Shown: piece by piece, positions 5,778 to 6,864 of the stretch
How the letters are laid out: each line of letters opens with the position of its first letter
How positions within the stretch are numbered: the first letter of the stretch is position 1
Assembly: GCA_021781775.1 (NCBI GenBank)
Contig: JAJXWE010000083.1
Span: 1 to 6,864 of the forward strand
Source: Pseudomonadota bacterium
GTDB taxonomy: Bacteria > Pseudomonadota > Gammaproteobacteria > Steroidobacterales > Steroidobacteraceae
DNA length: 6,864 nucleotides
Reading direction: 5' to 3'
Program-made: the position numbers and the translations under genes
Notes under the pieces: model-generated
Told to the model about the DNA's origin: nothing
Databases searched by the model: none
The model's input: only the letters and a program-made list of their open reading frames with translations

Positions 5778-5911
5778 CTACCCTGCTCACGGATGCCGGG
5801 GAGTTCAACGGTGCGTGGCACCTGACCGCTGCGATCAGGCCAATCCCCGGGGTGCGCGTGCTTGCCAATCAGGACCGGCGGGTCGAATTCGAGGAGAGTG
5901 ATCCATGCTGA
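5765..5911 (+). CDS. Doubtful small ORF coupled to the next gene (48 aa)
   Basis: From the ATG at 5765 this frame encodes 48 residues beginning MAGRSTLLTDAGEFNGAWHL and containing AIRPIPGVRVLANQDRRVEFEES. The stop TGA (5909-5911) overlaps the start of the next gene (ATG at 5905), an arrangement typical of translationally coupled genes. The frame has been open since the exporter stop codon (from 5678), so a longer product or the tail of a decayed gene is also possible; a GTG at 5723 is another start. The ribosome binding site is weak and I recognise no family. The peptide composition (few Arg runs, ordered hydrophobics) is better than most chance ORFs here. Confidence 0.3.
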   Translation: MAGRSTLLTDAGEFNGAWHLTAAIRPIPGVRVLANQDRRVEFEESDPC

Positions 5912-6096
5912 AGCTCATACTGTGGTTTTTGCTCTTCGTACTCTGCTGGCCGGTCGCCGTACTCGCACTGGTGTTATGGCCATTCGTATGGCTGCTGTCA
6001 TTACCGTTCCGCGCCGTGGGAATTGTAGTCGACGGGGCCTTCGCGCTGCTGCGGGCGGTGATCATGCTGCCGGCGCGGGTCTTGGGCAGCAGATGA
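5905..6096 (+). CDS. Small inner-membrane protein of unknown function (63 aa)
   Basis: A 63-residue, strongly hydrophobic protein: MLKLILWFLLFVLCWPVAVLALVLWPFVWLLSLPF forms one long or two closely spaced membrane helices (about 4-20 and 21-36), broken by Pro at 16 and 26. A second hydrophobic or amphipathic segment (about 37-57) follows, and the chain ends PARVLGSR. Trp residues at membrane edges and very few charges support a membrane microprotein. GAGGAG (5891-5896) lies 8 bases before the ATG, a good binding site. It resembles small hypothetical membrane proteins I associate with beta/gammaproteobacteria, but no function is known to me. The start overlaps the preceding frame by 7 bases. 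Confidence 0.72.
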   Translation: MLKLILWFLLFVLCWPVAVLALVLWPFVWLLSLPFRAVGIVVDGAFALLRAVIMLPARVLGSR

Positions 6097-6308
6097 AGGA
6101 TGCCACCGGCCCCACCCGTCGGCGTGCGGCCGCCGGTGGTCGCGATAAATCCATGGATCGCAAGCGGCTCGCGCTTCGCGGAACGGCGCTCGACAGTATT
6201 CCGCTTCGCTCCGGATACCTTGGTAAACATGGCCGCTGCCGCGGGCCTGCGCGTCGAGAGGCGTCCGCGCAAGGTCGCTGGACGGGCCATTGGCGAGCAG
6301 CGAAGGAA

Positions 6309-6358
6309 CGAAACGGGCGTAGAGCGTGAACGTGGAGTTCACGCGTTCGCGCGTTTCG
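6309..6358. terminator. Long imperfect hairpin, possible bidirectional terminator
   Basis: The core is a perfect 8-bp stem GCGTGAAC-GTGGA-GTTCACGC (6324-6344). Around it, GCG (6317-6319) can pair with CGC (6348-6350), and CGAAACG (6309-6315) with CGTTTCG (6352-6358), giving 18 pairs in all. It lies between convergent genes, where a two-way terminator is expected. No T-run is present on either strand, so termination is inferred from position and structure only. Confidence 0.4.
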
Positions 6359-6376
6359 ACCGGCCCGCAGCAACCG

Positions 6377-6419
6377 GTATCGACGCGGCAGACCGTATCG
6401 ACGCGCTGTCCGTATCGGC
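6377..6419. repeat. Three short direct repeats, period 17-18
   Basis: GTATCGACGCG occurs at 6377-6387 and again at 6395-6405 (period 18); a third, diverged copy GTATCGGC starts at 6412 (period 17). Each is preceded by C/G-rich bases (CCG). The array ends just before the aqpZ stop codon. Function unknown. Confidence 0.5.
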
Positions 6420-6425
6420 ACCGCT

Positions 6426-6864
6426 TCAATCGGCGCCGAACAGACCCCGGTATATCGCGCCGCCGGCGAGGCCACCCGCCAGCGGCACCAACCAGAACAC
6501 CCACAGCTGATGGAGCGCCCAGCCGCCTTGAAAAATCGCCGGGCCGGTGCTGCGAGCGGGATTGACGGACGTATTGCTGACGGGAATGCTGATCAGGTGA
6601 ATCAACGTCAGTGCGAGACCGATCGCGATGCCCGCGAATCCGGCGGGCGCGCGCTTGGAGGTTGCGCCCATGATGATGAACACGAATAACGCCGTCATCA
6701 CCAGTTCGCAGATCATCACCGCGTGCAGTGAGTACCCGCCGGGCGAGTGGGCGCCGTACCCATTGCTGGCGAAACCGCCGGCCGCCGCGCTGAAACCCGA
6801 TTTGCCGGTCGCTATCAGAAACAGGACCCCGGCCGCGGCGATCGCGCCGAGTACCTGAACCGTG
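6426..6864 (-). CDS. aqpZ: Aquaporin Z, 3' part
   Basis: The minus-strand frame is open to the window edge and encodes the C-terminal 145 residues of a water channel of the MIP family; the N-terminal half, including the first NPA motif, lies outside. The visible part begins TVQVLGAIAAAGVLFLIATG, followed by GGFASNGYGAHSPGGYSLHAV, a signature region of AqpZ, then a membrane helix (CELVMTALFVFIIMGAT), APAGFAGIAIGLALTLIHLISIPVSNTSVNPARSTGPAIFQGGWALHQLW and a last helix ending in GLFGAD. The second NPA motif (SVNPARSTGPA) with its Arg, part of the selectivity filter, and the His of LIHL are present, matching a water-selective rather than a glycerol channel. The role is rapid water movement across the inner membrane. 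It is convergent with the small membrane protein gene. Confidence 0.95.
   Translation of the reverse strand, partial: TVQVLGAIAAAGVLFLIATGKSGFSAAAGGFASNGYGAHSPGGYSLHAVMICELVMTALFVFIIMGATSKRAPAGFAGIAIGLALTLIHLISIPVSNTSVNPARSTGPAIFQGGWALHQLWVFWLVPLAGGLAGGAIYRGLFGAD

Larger units (their letters stand above)
6097..6425. other. Non-coding stretch between small membrane protein gene and aqpZ
   Basis: This 329-base gap separates convergent genes. It holds an 8-bp inverted repeat just after the membrane protein gene (CCACCGGC 6103-6110 with GCCGGTGG 6132-6139), a long imperfect hairpin (6309-6358) and three direct repeats (6377-6419), the last two listed separately. An open frame from 6100 to 6510 on the plus strand runs through it but overlaps aqpZ and lacks a proper binding site, so I do not call it. 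Confidence 0.55.

Noticed and set aside
5670..5825. ATG overlapping the exporter stop (MVNYTSQDAIHTRLERLL...)
   Set aside because: The start is plausible but no ribosome binding site precedes it, and the frame soon becomes Pro/His/Arg-rich without similarity to anything I know.
5835..6290. 151-residue minus-strand frame across the small membrane protein gene
   Set aside because: The Ser/Thr/Arg-rich composition is what the complement of a hydrophobic gene gives; no binding site or motif.
6100..6510. 136-residue plus-strand frame after the small membrane protein gene
   Set aside because: It overlaps the 3' end of aqpZ by 85 bases, its possible ribosome site lies directly against the ATG, and the peptide is Pro/Arg/Ala-rich without a recognisable fold.

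Overview
This window looks like a GC-rich proteobacterial chromosome, most likely a beta- or gammaproteobacterium of the Burkholderiales or Xanthomonadales type. That guess rests on the high GC content, the AqpZ sequence type, an outer-membrane barrel ending in an aromatic-rich C-terminus, and Shine-Dalgarno sites of the GGAG type. No tRNA, rRNA, CRISPR array or insertion sequence was seen.

Layout. Positions 1-633 hold the 3' end of an outer-membrane beta-barrel gene. After a 285-base gap with one doubtful small ORF, a metal-stress cluster begins. It contains a chromate efflux pump gene (chrA, minus strand), a short AT-rich shared promoter and operator region, and, on the plus strand, chrB (chromate-responsive regulator), a periplasmic type-1-copper cupredoxin and a periplasmic YncE-like beta-propeller. 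The last three are closely spaced (47 and 36 bases) and probably form one operon. A second unit follows: a promoter, a yybP-ykoY manganese riboswitch (about 4947-5038), a strong stem-loop as possible expression platform, and a UPF0016/TMEM165-type manganese exporter gene. Next come a doubtful small ORF and a 63-residue membrane protein, joined by a 7-base overlap. A 329-base non-coding stretch with a long hairpin and three short direct repeats separates these from the 3' part of aqpZ on the minus strand, which runs off the window.

How the parts may work together. ChrA exports chromate and ChrB most likely senses chromate and controls the divergent promoters. The inverted TGTA/TACA half-sites overlap the best promoter for chrB, which would make a leaderless chrB mRNA. 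The cupredoxin and propeller are exported and could act on metals or electrons in the periplasm. Their association with chrB is the least conventional part of the window, and no function is known from sequence alone. The manganese exporter is separately controlled by its riboswitch, so the region reads as a metal-homeostasis island with two independent sensing modes, one protein and one RNA.
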